Positions 1-9,807 of a DNA stretch of 64,000 nt are shown here, piece by piece. The position numbers were made by a program, and so were the translations under genes. Position 1 is the first letter of the stretch. Every line of letters begins with the position of its first letter. Source of the stretch: Tolumonas auensis DSM 9187. Its GTDB lineage: Bacteria > Pseudomonadota > Gammaproteobacteria > Enterobacterales > Aeromonadaceae. Below the pieces are notes generated by a model that was given only the letters and a program-made list of their open reading frames with translations, was not told where the DNA came from and did not search any database. The DNA lies in assembly GCF_000023065.1 (NCBI RefSeq), contig NC_012691.1:3381501-3445500 (forward strand), in the 5' to 3' direction.

Positions 1-153
1 CTGGACGCTCCGCCGCGCCTTCCGTGGCGCGGAGGGTCATCCGACAGGGATGCCACTCCTCGCTGAAATTTTGTGTGAGTTCTTCCGCTTACTCTATTCC
101 AAAGCAGTCTTTCACTGATTTTTAATTATTTTGCTGATTTCTGGAGCTTTCTG
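1..153. other. tkt upstream region with a GC-rich imperfect hairpin
   Basis: There is no gene in this stretch. Bases 8-13 (CTCCGC) can pair with 29-34 (GCGGAG), and further pairing continues inside past a bulge. No T-run follows, so it is not a clear terminator. The segment next to the gene, about 60-150, is A+T-rich and ends in CTGGAGC, a plausible ribosome binding site for tkt. I could not pin a promoter with confidence. Confidence 0.3.
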
Positions 154-2154
154 ATGAGTTTAGACCCCAAAACCCTTGCCAACGCCGTGCGTATGCTCAG
201 CGTTGATGCCGTACAGCAGGCCAATTCCGGCCACCCCGGTGCGCCGATGGGCATGGCCGATATCGCTGAAGTATTGTGGCGTCATCATTTAAAACATAAC
301 CCGACTGACCCAACCTGGATCAACCGCGACCGCTTTGTGCTCTCTAACGGTCATGGCTCGATGCTGCTGTATTCGCTGTTGCATCTCACCGGTTATGACC
401 TGCCACTGGCCGAGTTAAAACAATTCCGTCAGCTGCACAGTAAGACGCCGGGCCATCCGGAATACGGTTATGCGCCGGGTATCGAAACCACCACCGGCCC
501 GCTCGGTCAGGGCATTGCCAATGCGGTGGGTATGGCTTTAGCGGAGAAAACACTGGCGGCACAGTTTAATAAACCCGGCCATGACATCGTTGACCACTAC
601 ACCTATGCCTTTATGGGCGACGGCTGTCTGATGGAAGGGATTTCGCATGAAGTGTGTTCACTGGCGGGAACCTTGGAGCTGGGTAAGCTGATTGCGTTCT
701 GGGATGACAACGGTATCTCGATTGATGGGCATGTGGATGGCTGGTTTACAGATGACACCCCCGCCCGCTTTCGCGCTTACGGCTGGCAGGTTATCGACGC
801 AGTGGACGGTCATGACCCGCAGGCGATTGACCGGGCGATTAAAGAAGCGAAGAAAGACCAGCAACGGCCGACGCTGATTTGCTGTAAAACCATCATTGGT
901 TACGGTTCACCAAATAAATCCGGCAGTCATGATTGTCACGGTGCCCCGCTGGGGAACGACGAAATCACCAAGGTGCGTGAGTTTCTGCACTGGCCGCATG
1001 CGCCGTTTGAAATTCCACAAGATATCTATCAGGCGTGGGATGCAAAAGCACAAGGCGAACAGGTTCAGAAAAAATGGAAACAGCAGTTCGCTGCCTATCA
1101 GGAAGTGTTCCCGCAGGAAGCGGCTGAACTCCTGCGTCGTAGTGCTGGCACATTAACGGCCGATTGGACAGACAAAGCCAATGCCTATATCGCTGACCTG
1201 CAAGCTAATCCGGCCAATATCGCGTCCCGTCAGGCCAGCCAGAAAGCCCTGAATGAATACGCGAAAATTTTACCTGAACTGCTCGGCGGTTCCGCGGATT
1301 TGGCGCCGTCCAATCTGACCCGCCACACCTCCGCCCTGGATGTCTCTGCAGCAACACCGCAGGGTAACTATATGCACTATGGCGTGCGTGAGTTTGGCAT
1401 GTCCGCCATCATGAACGGCGTCACCCTGCACGGTGGGTTTATTCCTTACGGCGGTACCTTCCTGATGTTTATGGAATACGCGCGTAATGCGGTGCGCATG
1501 GCGGCGCTGATGAAGCAACGCTCCATTTTTGTGTATACCCATGACTCCATCGGCTTAGGTGAAGACGGCCCGACCCACCAGCCAGTGGAACAGCTCGCCT
1601 CGCTGCGACTGACCCCGAACATGGAAACCTGGCGCCCATGTGACCAAGTGGAATCTGCGGTGAGCTGGAGAGCGGCGATTGAACGTCAGAATGGCCCGAG
1701 TGCGCTGATATTCTCAAGACAAAACCTGACGCAACAGCCAAGAACCACCCAGCAAGTTCAGGATATCGAACGCGGTGGCTACACCCTGCTGGATTGTGAC
1801 GGCACGCCAGAGCTCATCATCATGGCGACCGGTTCGGAAGTGGGCTTGGCGGTTAATGCCGCGAAAACATTGCAGGCCGAAGGCAAAAAAGTCCGCGTAG
1901 TTTCGCTACCGTGCACCGAGCGCTTTGACAAGCAATCGGCGGAATACAAAGAGCTGGTGTTACCGAAAGCCGTTCGTGCGCGACTGGCGATTGAAGCCAG
2001 CATTGCCGACTACTGGCAACGCTACACTGGCCTCGACGGCGAAGTGATTGGCATGACCGGGTTTGGCGAATCGGCACCGGCGGAACAGCTGTTCAAGCTG
2101 TTCGGCTTCAGTGATGAGAATGTGCTGGAAAAGGCGAGAAAACTATTGGTGTAG
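154..2154 (+). CDS. tkt: Transketolase
   Basis: Thiamine-diphosphate enzyme of the non-oxidative pentose phosphate pathway. It moves two-carbon units between sugar phosphates in the cytoplasm. The 666 residues match the family length (E. coli TktA has 663). Visible signatures are the N-terminal [11 protein letters not shown] stretch, the ThDP/Mg motif GDGCLMEG near residue 155 followed by DDNGISIDG, and the central [15 protein letters not shown] substrate/cofactor segment near residue 470. The ATG lies a few bases after CTGGAGC, a reasonable Shine-Dalgarno. It stands alone, followed by its own terminator at 2180-2217. Whether it is the main or second transketolase of the genome cannot be told from here. 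Confidence 0.97.
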   Translation: MSLDPKTLANAVRMLSVDAVQQANSGHPGAPMGMADIAEVLWRHHLKHNPTDPTWINRDRFVLSNGHGSMLLYSLLHLTGYDLPLAELKQFRQLHSKTPGHPEYGYAPGIETTTGPLGQGIANAVGMALAEKTLAAQFNKPGHDIVDHYTYAFMGDGCLMEGISHEVCSLAGTLELGKLIAFWDDNGISIDGHVDGWFTDDTPARFRAYGWQVIDAVDGHDPQAIDRAIKEAKKDQQRPTLICCKTIIGYGSPNKSGSHDCHGAPLGNDEITKVREFLHWPHAPFEIPQDIYQAWDAKAQGEQVQKKWKQQFAAYQEVFPQEAAELLRRSAGTLTADWTDKANAYIADLQANPANIASRQASQKALNEYAKILPELLGGSADLAPSNLTRHTSALDVSAATPQGNYMHYGVREFGMSAIMNGVTLHGGFIPYGGTFLMFMEYARNAVRMAALMKQRSIFVYTHDSIGLGEDGPTHQPVEQLASLRLTPNMETWRPCDQVESAVSWRAAIERQNGPSALIFSRQNLTQQPRTTQQVQDIERGGYTLLDCDGTPELIIMATGSEVGLAVNAAKTLQAEGKKVRVVSLPCTERFDKQSAEYKELVLPKAVRARLAIEASIADYWQRYTGLDGEVIGMTGFGESAPAEQLFKLFGFSDENVLEKARKLLV

Positions 2155-2179
2155 CACGTAAGTAAGCGTCATCTTTAAT

Positions 2180-2217
2180 AGCCACATCATAATCCCTGTT
2201 CTGATGTGGCTTTTTTT
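2180..2217 (+). terminator. Rho-independent terminator after tkt
   Basis: A perfect 10-bp stem (AGCCACATCA at 2180-2189 with TGATGTGGCT at 2202-2211) is followed directly by a run of T. It begins 26 bases after the tkt stop codon. Confidence 0.9.
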
Positions 2218-2233
2218 CAGATCAGCTGGCTAA

Positions 2234-2761
2234 TTAAGCCTCCGGACACTTCGGCTCCACCGTGAACTGGCGGGTGACGTCGATCAGCCCCAGATGCTGA
2301 ATGGTACGGCGACCGATCAGCAGCGGATATTTCATATCCCCGCGGTCACGTAATGTGAACTGCTCTTCGTAAACCTGATCACCGATACAGATTTTCATCA
2401 TCACCACCGGGCGATCATCTTTACCACCGGCACCGCGCAGCGTCACTTCGCGCACAATCTCCCGTTCAAATGACTGACGGGTTACTTTGTCATTGTCATC
2501 CTGTGCTTCGACATCAAAACGCACCCAATCCTTGCCATTGCGCGTAAAGGATTCCAGCTTTTTGGCATCCAGAGAGGAAGTCAGAGCACCGGTATCCATC
2601 TTGGCATTCATCACCAGATAGCCCGGTAATATCACGGCCTTTTCTACCCAGCCAAAGACCCGGGACGGGGCCGGTGCTGAGGGAACAAAATCGCGCTCAG
2701 CGGCATTTACTACACTGCTCAGGATCATCGCTATCAACGCCCATTTCATTTTATTACGCAT
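2234..2761 (-). CDS. Exported retropepsin-like protein of the putative ATP-dependent zinc protease family (PF05618/COG4067)
   Basis: About 175 residues from the ATG at 2761. I prefer this start to the upstream in-frame one because it puts a typical signal peptide (MRNKMKW, then a hydrophobic ALIAMILSSVVNA core) at the very N-terminus. The mature part contains VMNAKMDTGALTSSL, an aspartyl-protease-like D-T-G motif, and the LIGRRTIQHLGLIDV segment typical of this family. The family name suggests zinc-dependent proteolysis, but the fold is retropepsin-like and the activity is unproven, so I call only the family. It probably acts in the periplasm. It is a single gene convergent with tkt. Confidence 0.75.
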   Translation of the reverse strand: MRNKMKWALIAMILSSVVNAAERDFVPSAPAPSRVFGWVEKAVILPGYLVMNAKMDTGALTSSLDAKKLESFTRNGKDWVRFDVEAQDDNDKVTRQSFEREIVREVTLRGAGGKDDRPVVMMKICIGDQVYEEQFTLRDRGDMKYPLLIGRRTIQHLGLIDVTRQFTVEPKCPEA

Positions 2762-3113
2762 TTGTGCCTCTGATATGACTACGTGTTGCACGTTTACGGC
2801 AGCCAACACCACCTCAGTTATTAGACAGCAAAAATATCATGTCGCTCATAACAACGCAGTCAAATTCGCCGATCAGAATATTTCGCCAGAGAGAGAAAAT
2901 ATTTCATGATATACAGATAAAAAAAGGCAAGTTGATAGTTAAAAACACTAAGTCTTTAGCGGTTTATTCGTCTGTTTAACCGGCCTTAACGCTAATTTGC
3001 TCAATAAACGAGCACCGGTCTGGAAAAAAAGGCTTGTTATCGGGCAAAGAAATATGCTAATTCTGTGTCACTCCCGCATGATTTTGCGGTTTAAACCGGA
3101 TTTTTTGAATTTT
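2762..3113. promoter_or_regulatory. Intergenic region with the ilv operon promoter (position not resolved)
   Basis: This is 352 bases of A+T-rich DNA between two divergently read genes, with no convincing ORF. The promoter of the ilvL-GMEDA transcript must lie here. Two weak candidates are TTGTTA at 3034-3039 with a -10 around 3056-3063 (GCTAAT/TAATTC), and TTGATA at 2932-2937 with TTTAGC at 2955-2960. Neither is close to consensus on both elements. The octamer AATATTTC occurs twice around 2877-2906. Confidence 0.4.
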
Positions 3114-3206
3114 ATGAGCAAGATTCATTCTCTGATTAGCATTATTGTGATCCTGGTCGTGGTGGTGATTATTCCACCGCTCGGGGCGCGATTAGTTACT
3201 CGCTAA
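3114..3206 (+). CDS. ilvL: ilv operon leader peptide
   Basis: A 30-residue peptide starting at the ATG at 3114. A longer in-frame reading from 2997 exists, but only the last 30 codons resemble the leader. Seventeen of 30 residues are branched-chain: seven Ile, six Val and four Leu, with a dense [11 protein letters not shown] core at 10-20 followed by PPLGA. That closely resembles the E. coli IlvL core (VVISVVVIIIPPCGA). Ribosome stalling on these codons when charged Ile, Val or Leu tRNAs are scarce would favour an antiterminator over the attenuator at 3229-3260. The peptide itself needs no other function. Confidence 0.93.
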   Translation: MSKIHSLISIIVILVVVVIIPPLGARLVTR

Positions 3207-3228
3207 TCAGGAAAGAGAGACTCACAAA

Positions 3229-3260
3229 CCCCCGAGCACACCACTCGGGGGTTTTTTTTT
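3229..3260 (+). terminator. ilv attenuator terminator
   Basis: An 8-bp GC-rich stem (CCCCCGAG at 3229-3236 with CTCGGGGG at 3244-3251) is followed by nine T. It sits 22 bases after the ilvL stop and 37 bases before ilvG, the layout of a translation-coupled attenuator. I did not model the competing antiterminator fold. Confidence 0.92.
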
Positions 3261-3297
3261 AGTCATTTTTTTCGCAGTTAAAGAAAGGGACATGGAA

Positions 3298-4947
3298 ATG
3301 AACGGGGCCCAGTACTTAGTCAAAGCATTACACCAGCAGGGTGTTACCCAGGTTTTTGGTTATCCGGGTGGCGCAATCATGCCGGTGTACGACGCACTGT
3401 ACGATGGGGGCATTCCCCACCTGTTATGTCGTCACGAACAAGGCGCGGCGATGGCCGCTATCGGTTATGCACGCTCAACCGGCAAGGTTGGCGTCTGCAT
3501 CGCCACTTCCGGCCCGGGGGCCACCAACCTGATCACCGGTCTGGCGGATGCACTGCTGGACTCCGTGCCGGTGGTGGCACTGACCGGTCAGGTCGCCTCC
3601 CCATTGATCGGCACCGACGCCTTCCAGGAAGTGGATGTGCTGGGCCTGTCACTGGCCTGCACCAAGCATTCCTTCATGGTGCAATCCGTGGATGAACTGG
3701 GTCAGATCGTCGCCGAGGCCTTCCGCATTGCCCGTTCTGGTCGTCCCGGCCCGGTACTGGTTGATATCCCGAAAGACATCCAGCTGGCAGCAGCCGATCT
3801 GGATACCCTGATTGAACTGGCAGCAGAACAGTTTGCAGATGATGAACTGCAGGCCATCAACGATGCGCGCGCTCTGCTGGCCGCGGCGAAAAAGCCGGTG
3901 CTGTATGTCGGTGGTGGCGTGGTCGCGGCCGATGCCGTGGCTGAACTGCGTCAATTCGCGACAACCACGCAGATGCCTTCTGTCACAACGCTGAAAGGGA
4001 TCGGCACCCTCGATCCGAACTGCCCGCACTTCCTCGGTATGCTCGGTATGCACGGCACCAAAGCGGCAAATCTGGTGGTACAGGAAGCGGATCTGCTGGT
4101 GGTGGCCGGTGCGCGTTTCGATGATCGGGTGACCGGCAAGCTGGCCGCGTTTGCGCCGCACGCCAAAATTATTCATCTGGACGTGGATGCCGCCGAAGTC
4201 GGTAAACTGCGCAGCGCACACGTGGGTCTGCACGGCGATATGTGTAGCCTGCTGCCACAACTGGCAATGACAATGAACATCGCCAGCTGGCGTGAACACT
4301 GCGCGGCGATGAAAAATGATTTCCCGTGGCGCTATGATCATCCGGGTGAACACATCTACGCCCCGCTGCTGCTGAAACAACTGAGCGATACGCTGCCGGA
4401 AAACAGCGTAGTGTGCTGTGACGTCGGTCAGCATCAGATGTGGGTGGCGCAGCACATGCAGTTCAACAGCCCGCGTAACCACATTTCCAGCTCCGGTTTA
4501 GGTACCATGGGTTTTGGCTTGCCGGCGGCGGTTGGTGCTAAAATGGCGCGTCCGGATGACGAAGTGGTCTTGGTCAGCGGTGACGGTTCCTTTATGATGA
4601 ACGTACAGGAACTGGGCACACTGCGCCGTGCCAAACTGCCGGTAAAAATGGTATTACTGGATAACCAGCGTCTGGGCATGGTGCGTCAGTGGCAGGAGCT
4701 GTTTTTCGACGCCCGTTTCAGTGAAACCATCCTGTCCGACAACCCTGATTTTGTGCGTCTGGCTTCCGCCTTTGATATCGCCGGCGAAACCATCACCCGC
4801 AAAGAAGAAGTGCCTGCCGCCATTGCGCGCATGCTGCAAAGTGAAGGCGCCTACCTGCTGCACGTTTCCATTTCAGCAGAAGAAAATGTCTGGCCTCTGG
4901 TTCCGCCAGGTGCCGCCAATCAGGATATGATGGAGAGCAAACCATGA
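3298..4947 (+). CDS. ilvG: Acetolactate synthase II large subunit
   Basis: Catalytic subunit of acetohydroxyacid synthase, the first common step of Ile and Val (and Leu) synthesis. It condenses pyruvate with pyruvate or 2-ketobutyrate using ThDP, FAD and Mg. I place the start at 3298 ([11 protein letters not shown]). It matches the E. coli IlvG N-terminus and lies 8 bases after AAAGGGA; the ATG at 3292 is too close to that site. The 549 residues are intact. They show [15 protein letters not shown] with the catalytic Glu, the FAD/central domain, and the ThDP motif [12 protein letters not shown] ending in LLDNQRLGM. Unlike E. coli K-12, where ilvG is frameshifted, this copy is full length. It overlaps ilvM by 4 bases. 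Confidence 0.97.
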   Translation: MNGAQYLVKALHQQGVTQVFGYPGGAIMPVYDALYDGGIPHLLCRHEQGAAMAAIGYARSTGKVGVCIATSGPGATNLITGLADALLDSVPVVALTGQVASPLIGTDAFQEVDVLGLSLACTKHSFMVQSVDELGQIVAEAFRIARSGRPGPVLVDIPKDIQLAAADLDTLIELAAEQFADDELQAINDARALLAAAKKPVLYVGGGVVAADAVAELRQFATTTQMPSVTTLKGIGTLDPNCPHFLGMLGMHGTKAANLVVQEADLLVVAGARFDDRVTGKLAAFAPHAKIIHLDVDAAEVGKLRSAHVGLHGDMCSLLPQLAMTMNIASWREHCAAMKNDFPWRYDHPGEHIYAPLLLKQLSDTLPENSVVCCDVGQHQMWVAQHMQFNSPRNHISSSGLGTMGFGLPAAVGAKMARPDDEVVLVSGDGSFMMNVQELGTLRRAKLPVKMVLLDNQRLGMVRQWQELFFDARFSETILSDNPDFVRLASAFDIAGETITRKEEVPAAIARMLQSEGAYLLHVSISAEENVWPLVPPGAANQDMMESKP

Positions 4948-5210
4948 AGCAATATCAGCTGAATCTGATCACCGGTTCCCGCCCTGAAGTGCTGGAGCGC
5001 GTGCTGCGCGTGGTGCGTCACCGTGGTTTTGCTCTGCGTCAGTTAAACATGGAAACCGTACCCGATAGCAGTTCCCTGCGTATTGCCGTGACCGTGGAAA
5101 GCGAACGCCCGATCCAGCTGTTGCAGAGCCAACTGAACAAACTGATCGACGTGTTTCACGTGGAAGCACTGGATCAATCCGAACAATCTGCCTTAAAGAT
5201 CAGCGCATAA
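4944..5210 (+). CDS. ilvM: Acetolactate synthase II small (regulatory) subunit
   Basis: An 88-residue protein that is essentially one ACT domain ([30 protein letters not shown]). This is the usual small partner of IlvG, which stabilises and tunes the catalytic subunit. Its ATG overlaps the ilvG stop (ATGA), implying translational coupling and equal supply of the two subunits. The length matches E. coli IlvM. It contains a GTTTCACGTGG stretch near 5154-5164 that partly resembles parS, which I judge to be chance. Confidence 0.93.
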   Translation: MKQYQLNLITGSRPEVLERVLRVVRHRGFALRQLNMETVPDSSSLRIAVTVESERPIQLLQSQLNKLIDVFHVEALDQSEQSALKISA

Positions 5211-5222
5211 GGAAATACAAGC

Positions 5223-6146
5223 ATGTCACAGACTACAAAATACATTTGGTTCAATGGCGAAATGGTTGAGTGGGATCGCGCGCAGGTACACGTGATGACG
5301 CACGCGCTGCACTACGGTTCTTCGGTGTTTGAAGGTATCCGTGCTTATGACACACCAAACGGCACTGCAGTTTTCCGTCTGAAAGAACACATTCAGCGTC
5401 TGTTTGATTCCGCCAAAATTTACTGGATGGAGATGCCATTCGACAAAGCCGCGATTGAACAAGCCTGCTGTGACATCGTGACTAAAAACGGCATGAAGAG
5501 CGCATACCTGCGTCCGCTGGCATTCATCGGTAACGTCGGTCTGGGTGTGCTGCCAAAGAGCGACAAGGTAGAAGTGATGATCGGTGCGCTGCCATGGGGC
5601 GCTTATCTGGGTGACGACGCACTGGCGAACGGTGTGGACGTAATGGTGTCTTCATGGAGCCGTCTTGCTCCGAACACTATCCCGACTGGTGCCAAAGCCG
5701 GTGGTAACTACCTGTCATCTCAGCTGATCGCCCGTGAAGCCCGCCGTAACGGTTATGTGGAAGGCATCGCGCTGGATACCAACGGCTATATCTCCGAAGG
5801 TTCAGGCGAAAACCTGTTCATCATCAAAAACGGCGTGCTGTACACCTCCCCGGCCACCTCCGGCATCCTGCCTGGTATCACCCGTGACACCATCATGACA
5901 CTGGCACGTGAACTGGGTTACACCATCCGTGAAGAGTCGCTGCAACGTGAAGCGCTGTATCTGGCCGATGAAATCTTCATGTGTGGTACTGCCGCTGAAA
6001 TCACCCCGGTCAGTTCTGTGGATCGTATGCAGATCGGTGAAGGTCGCCGTGGCCCGATCACTGAAGCGATCCAGAAATCATTCTTTGGTCTGTTCAATGG
6101 TGAGACCGAAGACAAATGGGGCTGGTTGACTCCGGTCAGCAAATAA
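5223..6146 (+). CDS. ilvE: Branched-chain amino acid aminotransferase
   Basis: PLP fold-type IV transaminase that performs the last step of Ile, Val and Leu synthesis, with glutamate as amino donor. The 307 residues match the E. coli length. Visible features are HYGSSVFEGIRAY, the GAKAGGNYLSSQL segment carrying the PLP lysine, and NGYISEGSGENLF, followed by MCGTAAEITPV near the C-terminus. It starts 12 bases after ilvM behind AAGGA. A 10-bp hairpin lies just downstream, before ilvD. Confidence 0.97.
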   Translation: MSQTTKYIWFNGEMVEWDRAQVHVMTHALHYGSSVFEGIRAYDTPNGTAVFRLKEHIQRLFDSAKIYWMEMPFDKAAIEQACCDIVTKNGMKSAYLRPLAFIGNVGLGVLPKSDKVEVMIGALPWGAYLGDDALANGVDVMVSSWSRLAPNTIPTGAKAGGNYLSSQLIAREARRNGYVEGIALDTNGYISEGSGENLFIIKNGVLYTSPATSGILPGITRDTIMTLARELGYTIREESLQREALYLADEIFMCGTAAEITPVSSVDRMQIGEGRRGPITEAIQKSFFGLFNGETEDKWGWLTPVSK

Positions 6147-6156
6147 TTGATGTAAT

Positions 6157-6189
6157 AAGAAGGCGCATAACTTGGCGCCTTCTTGTTTT
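6157..6189 (+). terminator. Strong hairpin between ilvE and ilvD
   Basis: A perfect 10-bp stem (AAGAAGGCGC at 6157-6166 with GCGCCTTCTT at 6175-6184) has an 8-base loop and a short GTTTT tail. The U-tract is weak, so it may be a partial terminator or an RNA-stability/processing hairpin rather than a full stop. Confidence 0.65.
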
Positions 6190-6215
6190 GCAGACCTTAT
6201 TGTTTTACAGAATAG

Positions 6216-6235
6216 TCGAATACATTCGAATACAT
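6216..6235 (+). repeat. Perfect 10-bp tandem duplication upstream of ilvD
   Basis: The decamer TCGAATACAT occurs twice head to tail (6216-6225 and 6226-6235) in the ilvE-ilvD gap, in an A+T-rich stretch that could hold an internal promoter. The function is unknown. Confidence 0.8.
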
Positions 6236-6297
6236 AATAGCGAAGCTGCCCGTAAGGCCGATGAAGACGCCCGGCGGCTTCCATTGAGGAGACAGAA

Positions 6298-8148
6298 ATG
6301 CCTAAGTTACGTTCCGCAACGACCACTCAGGGTCGCAATATGGCCGGTGCCCGTGCACTGTGGCGTGCTACCGGTATGAAAGACGGTGATTTCGATAAGC
6401 CAATCATCGCCGTGGTTAACTCGTTTACCCAGTTCGTGCCCGGCCATGTGCATCTGAAAGATCTGGGCCAGCTGGTCGCGCGTGAAATTGAAGCGGCCGG
6501 TGGTGTGGCGAAAGAGTTCAACACCATTGCGGTGGATGACGGTATCGCGATGGGTCACGGCGGTATGCTGTATTCGCTGCCTTCCCGTGAACTGATTGCT
6601 GACTCCGTGGAATACATGATCAACGCCCACTGTGCCGATGCCATGGTCTGTATCTCCAACTGTGACAAAATCACCCCGGGTATGCTGATGGCCGCGATGC
6701 GCCTGAACATTCCGGTGATTTTCGTTTCCGGCGGTCCGATGGAAGCGGGTAAAACCAAGCTGTCCGATCAAATCATCAAGCTGGATCTGGTTGATGCCAT
6801 GATCATGGCAGCGGATCCGACTGTCAGCGACGAAGACACCGCCGCCGTTGAGCGCAGCGCCTGCCCGACTTGCGGCTCCTGCTCCGGTATGTTTACCGCG
6901 AACTCCATGAACTGTCTGACCGAAGCGCTGGGTCTGTCCCAGCCGGGTAACGGTTCGCTGCTGGCGACCCACGCTGATCGTGAACAGCTGTTCAAAAGTG
7001 CCGGTCACCGTATCGTTGAACTGGCGAAACGCTACTACGAACAAGACGATGTGACCGCACTGCCGCGCTCTATCGCCACCCGTGATGCATTTGAAAATGC
7101 GATTGCGCTGGATATCGCCATGGGCGGTTCCACCAACACCGTATTGCACCTGTTAGCCATTGCACAAGAAGGTGATGTGGATTTCACCATGGCTGACATC
7201 GACCGTATGTCCCGCCGTGTACCACAACTGTGTAAAGTCGCACCGTCTACCCAGAAATATCACATGGAAGACGTACACCGTGCCGGTGGTATCGTGGCTA
7301 TTCTGGGTGAACTGAGCCGTGCCGGTCTGCTGCACACTGATGTGCGTAACGTGCTGGGCCTGAGTCTGGCCGAACTGATCGAGAAATATGATGTCGCACT
7401 GAACCCTTCCGAAGAAGTAAAGAAATTCTACAGCGCTGGCCCGGGTGGCATTCCAACCACCAAAGCGTTCAGTCAGGATTGCCGCTGGCCATCACTGGAT
7501 GTGGATCGTAAAGAAGGCTGTATCCGCACCAAAGAGAATGCCTACAGTCAGGACGGCGGTCTGGCAGTTCTGGCCGGTAATCTGGCGATTGACGGTTGTA
7601 TCGTGAAAACCGCCGGTGTGGATGAGTCGATTCTGAAGTTTGAAGGTCCGGCCGTGGTATTTGAAAGCCAGGACGATGCGGTCGCTGGCATCCTCGGCGG
7701 CAAAGTGAAGGCCGGTGATGTGGTGATCGTGCGTTACGAAGGTCCGAAAGGCGGCCCGGGTATGCAGGAAATGCTGTATCCGACCTCTTACCTGAAATCT
7801 ATGGGTTTAGGTAAGGTTTGCGCCTTGATCACCGACGGTCGTTTCTCCGGTGGTTCTTCAGGTCTGTCGATCGGTCACGTTTCTCCGGAAGCGGCGGCCG
7901 GCGGTAACATCGGTCTGATTGCCGATGGTGATCTGATCAGCATCAACATCCCGTCACGCACCATCGACATCAAGATCAGCGATGCCGAACTGGCGACCCG
8001 TCGTGCCGCGATGGAAGCCAAAGGCAAAGCGGCCTGGAAACCAGTTAACCGTGAACGTTTCGTCTCTTTTGCCCTGCGCGCTTACGCCAATCTGGCGACC
8101 AGTGCGGACAAAGGTGCCGTGCGCGATCGCAGCAAACTGGGAGAATAA
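6298..8148 (+). CDS. ilvD: Dihydroxyacid dehydratase
   Basis: Fe-S dehydratase that converts 2,3-dihydroxy-isovalerate and -methylvalerate to the 2-keto acids used by IlvE. The 616 residues equal E. coli IlvD. Cluster and active-site signatures are [12 protein letters not shown] near residue 120 and the Cys-rich [19 protein letters not shown] near 190-208. The C-terminal [19 protein letters not shown] is the conserved substrate region. The start has a good site (GAGGAG) 7 bases upstream. It is separated from ilvE by 151 bases with a hairpin and a tandem repeat, but ilvA follows after 2 bases. Confidence 0.97.
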   Translation: MPKLRSATTTQGRNMAGARALWRATGMKDGDFDKPIIAVVNSFTQFVPGHVHLKDLGQLVAREIEAAGGVAKEFNTIAVDDGIAMGHGGMLYSLPSRELIADSVEYMINAHCADAMVCISNCDKITPGMLMAAMRLNIPVIFVSGGPMEAGKTKLSDQIIKLDLVDAMIMAADPTVSDEDTAAVERSACPTCGSCSGMFTANSMNCLTEALGLSQPGNGSLLATHADREQLFKSAGHRIVELAKRYYEQDDVTALPRSIATRDAFENAIALDIAMGGSTNTVLHLLAIAQEGDVDFTMADIDRMSRRVPQLCKVAPSTQKYHMEDVHRAGGIVAILGELSRAGLLHTDVRNVLGLSLAELIEKYDVALNPSEEVKKFYSAGPGGIPTTKAFSQDCRWPSLDVDRKEGCIRTKENAYSQDGGLAVLAGNLAIDGCIVKTAGVDESILKFEGPAVVFESQDDAVAGILGGKVKAGDVVIVRYEGPKGGPGMQEMLYPTSYLKSMGLGKVCALITDGRFSGGSSGLSIGHVSPEAAAGGNIGLIADGDLISINIPSRTIDIKISDAELATRRAAMEAKGKAAWKPVNRERFVSFALRAYANLATSADKGAVRDRSKLGE

Positions 8149-8150
8149 GC

Positions 8151-9686
8151 ATGAGCGACACACAACCGCAGGCCAGCGATTATCTTCGCAAAATCCTGCT
8201 GTCGCCGGTATACGAGGTGGCGAAAGTCACCCCGTTACAGACGCTGAAAAAGATCTCCGATCGGCTCGGTAATCATGTAGCTCTGAAGCGTGAAGACCTG
8301 CAACCGGTGCATTCGTTCAAGCTGCGCGGTGCCTATAACAAGATTGCCGGTTTGAGCGAAGAACAACGCGCCAAAGGCATCATCGCAGCGTCGGCCGGTA
8401 ACCATGCGCAGGGCGTGGCACTGTCAGGCGCCAAGCTGAAGATCCCGGCTATCATCGTGATGCCCACCACTACGCCGGACATCAAAATTGATGCCGTGCG
8501 CCGGATGGGTGGCAACGTGGTGCTGTTCGGTAACAGCTTCGATGAAGCCTATGCCGAAAGCCGTCGTCTGGCGGCAGAACATGGCTATACGCTGATCCCG
8601 CCGTATGATGACGTCGATGTCATCGCCGGTCAGGGCACTATCGGCCGTGAATTGCTGGAACAGGACACCCGCCTGACCCATGTCTTCGTACAGGTCGGTG
8701 GTGGTGGTCTGGCGGCCGGTGTCGCGGTGTATATCAAGCAGTTGCTGCCAAATATCAAAGTCATCGGCGTGGAAGCTGAAGGCTCTGCCTCGATGAAGGC
8801 GGCACTGGCAGCCGGTGAGCCGGTGAATCTGCCGCGCGTTTCCATGTTCGCCGATGGCGTCGCAGTAAAACGCGCCGGTGACGAAACCTTCCGTCTCTGC
8901 CGTGAATATCTGGACGATATCATCACCGTCACCAACGATGAGATCTGTGCCGCGCTGAAAGATATTTTCGACGATACCCGTGCCGTGGCCGAACCTTCCG
9001 GTGCGCTGTCACTGGCCGGTCTGAAGAAGTATGTGGAAACCACCCACACCCGTGGCGCCCGTATGGCCGCCATTCTGTCGGGGGCCAACGTCAACTTCCA
9101 CAGCCTGCGCTATGTGTCAGAGCGTTGCGAGCTGGGCGAGAAACGCGAAGGCGTGCTGGCCGTTACCATTCCGGAACGCAAAGGCGCGTTTCTGGAGTTC
9201 TGCCATATCCTCGGCAAGCGCATGGTGACCGAGTTCAACTACCGTTATTCGGAAGACAAGGAAGCGACCATTTTCGTTTCTGTGCGTCTGAGCAACGGCA
9301 CCGAAGAGCTGCTGCAGGTAATCGCTGATTTACAAAAATCGGGTTATGGCGTGATGAATATCACCGACAACAGTCTGGCGAAAAATCATGTGCGCTACAT
9401 GGTCGGCGGTCGTCCGTGCAAACCGGTGCAGGAGCGTCTGTTCAGCTTCGAGTTCCCGGAACAACCGGGCGCGCTGCTACGTTTCCTGGAAACACTCGGT
9501 ACGTTGTGGAATATCACCCTGTTCCACTACCGGAACCATGGTGCCGATTACGGTTATGTGCTGTGTGCATTTGAACTCAGTGATGATGATATGCCGGCCT
9601 TCAACCACCATCTGCAGGAACTGGGCTACCCTTCCCGCGATGTCAGCGATGACGTCACCTACAAGATGTTCCTCGCCCCACGTTAA
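8151..9686 (+). CDS. ilvA: Biosynthetic threonine ammonia-lyase
   Basis: PLP enzyme deaminating threonine to 2-ketobutyrate, the committed step to isoleucine. The 511 residues compare with 514 in E. coli. It shows HSFKLRGAYN with the PLP lysine, SAGNHAQGVA, and the phosphate-binding glycine loop VGGGGLAAGVA. Two ACT-like regulatory repeats (about 335-420 and 430-511) place it in the feedback-inhibited biosynthetic class, not the catabolic TdcB class. It is the last gene of the operon, 2 bases after ilvD, and is followed by a terminator. Confidence 0.97.
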   Translation: MSDTQPQASDYLRKILLSPVYEVAKVTPLQTLKKISDRLGNHVALKREDLQPVHSFKLRGAYNKIAGLSEEQRAKGIIAASAGNHAQGVALSGAKLKIPAIIVMPTTTPDIKIDAVRRMGGNVVLFGNSFDEAYAESRRLAAEHGYTLIPPYDDVDVIAGQGTIGRELLEQDTRLTHVFVQVGGGGLAAGVAVYIKQLLPNIKVIGVEAEGSASMKAALAAGEPVNLPRVSMFADGVAVKRAGDETFRLCREYLDDIITVTNDEICAALKDIFDDTRAVAEPSGALSLAGLKKYVETTHTRGARMAAILSGANVNFHSLRYVSERCELGEKREGVLAVTIPERKGAFLEFCHILGKRMVTEFNYRYSEDKEATIFVSVRLSNGTEELLQVIADLQKSGYGVMNITDNSLAKNHVRYMVGGRPCKPVQERLFSFEFPEQPGALLRFLETLGTLWNITLFHYRNHGADYGYVLCAFELSDDDMPAFNHHLQELGYPSRDVSDDVTYKMFLAPR

Positions 9687-9694
9687 CCCCCATT

Positions 9695-9719
9695 CCCCCG
9701 CAGTGCGGGGGATGTTTTC
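9695..9719 (+). terminator. Rho-independent terminator of the ilv operon
   Basis: CCCCCGC at 9695-9701 pairs with GCGGGGG at 9705-9711 around a 3-base loop. A T-rich tail (ATGTTTTCTTT) follows. Confidence 0.85.
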
Positions 9720-9807
9720 TTTGCAACGAAAAAACCCGAAGCCGGGAAAATAAATTATTTATTAATCAACGTGATGAAAAAAACAGCAAAAAATCATTAA
9801 ATACGCC

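Noticed and set aside
2997-3113. N-terminal extension of the leader peptide reading frame
   Set aside because: The 39 upstream codons are unlike any known protein, and the leader-like part begins at 3114.
3649-4482. 277-codon open frame antisense to ilvG
   Set aside because: It lies wholly inside ilvG, has no ribosome binding site and its composition is that of a reverse-frame shadow of a GC-biased gene.
5154-5169. parS-like sequence in ilvM (TGTTTCACGTG followed by mismatches)
   Set aside because: Only about 13 of 16 positions match, it lies inside a coding sequence and far from parAB. A ParB site usually matches in 15-16. A genome-wide scan would settle it.
6307-7149. 280-codon open frame antisense to ilvD
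   Set aside because: Shadow of ilvD, rich in His, Arg and Gln with no recognisable motifs.
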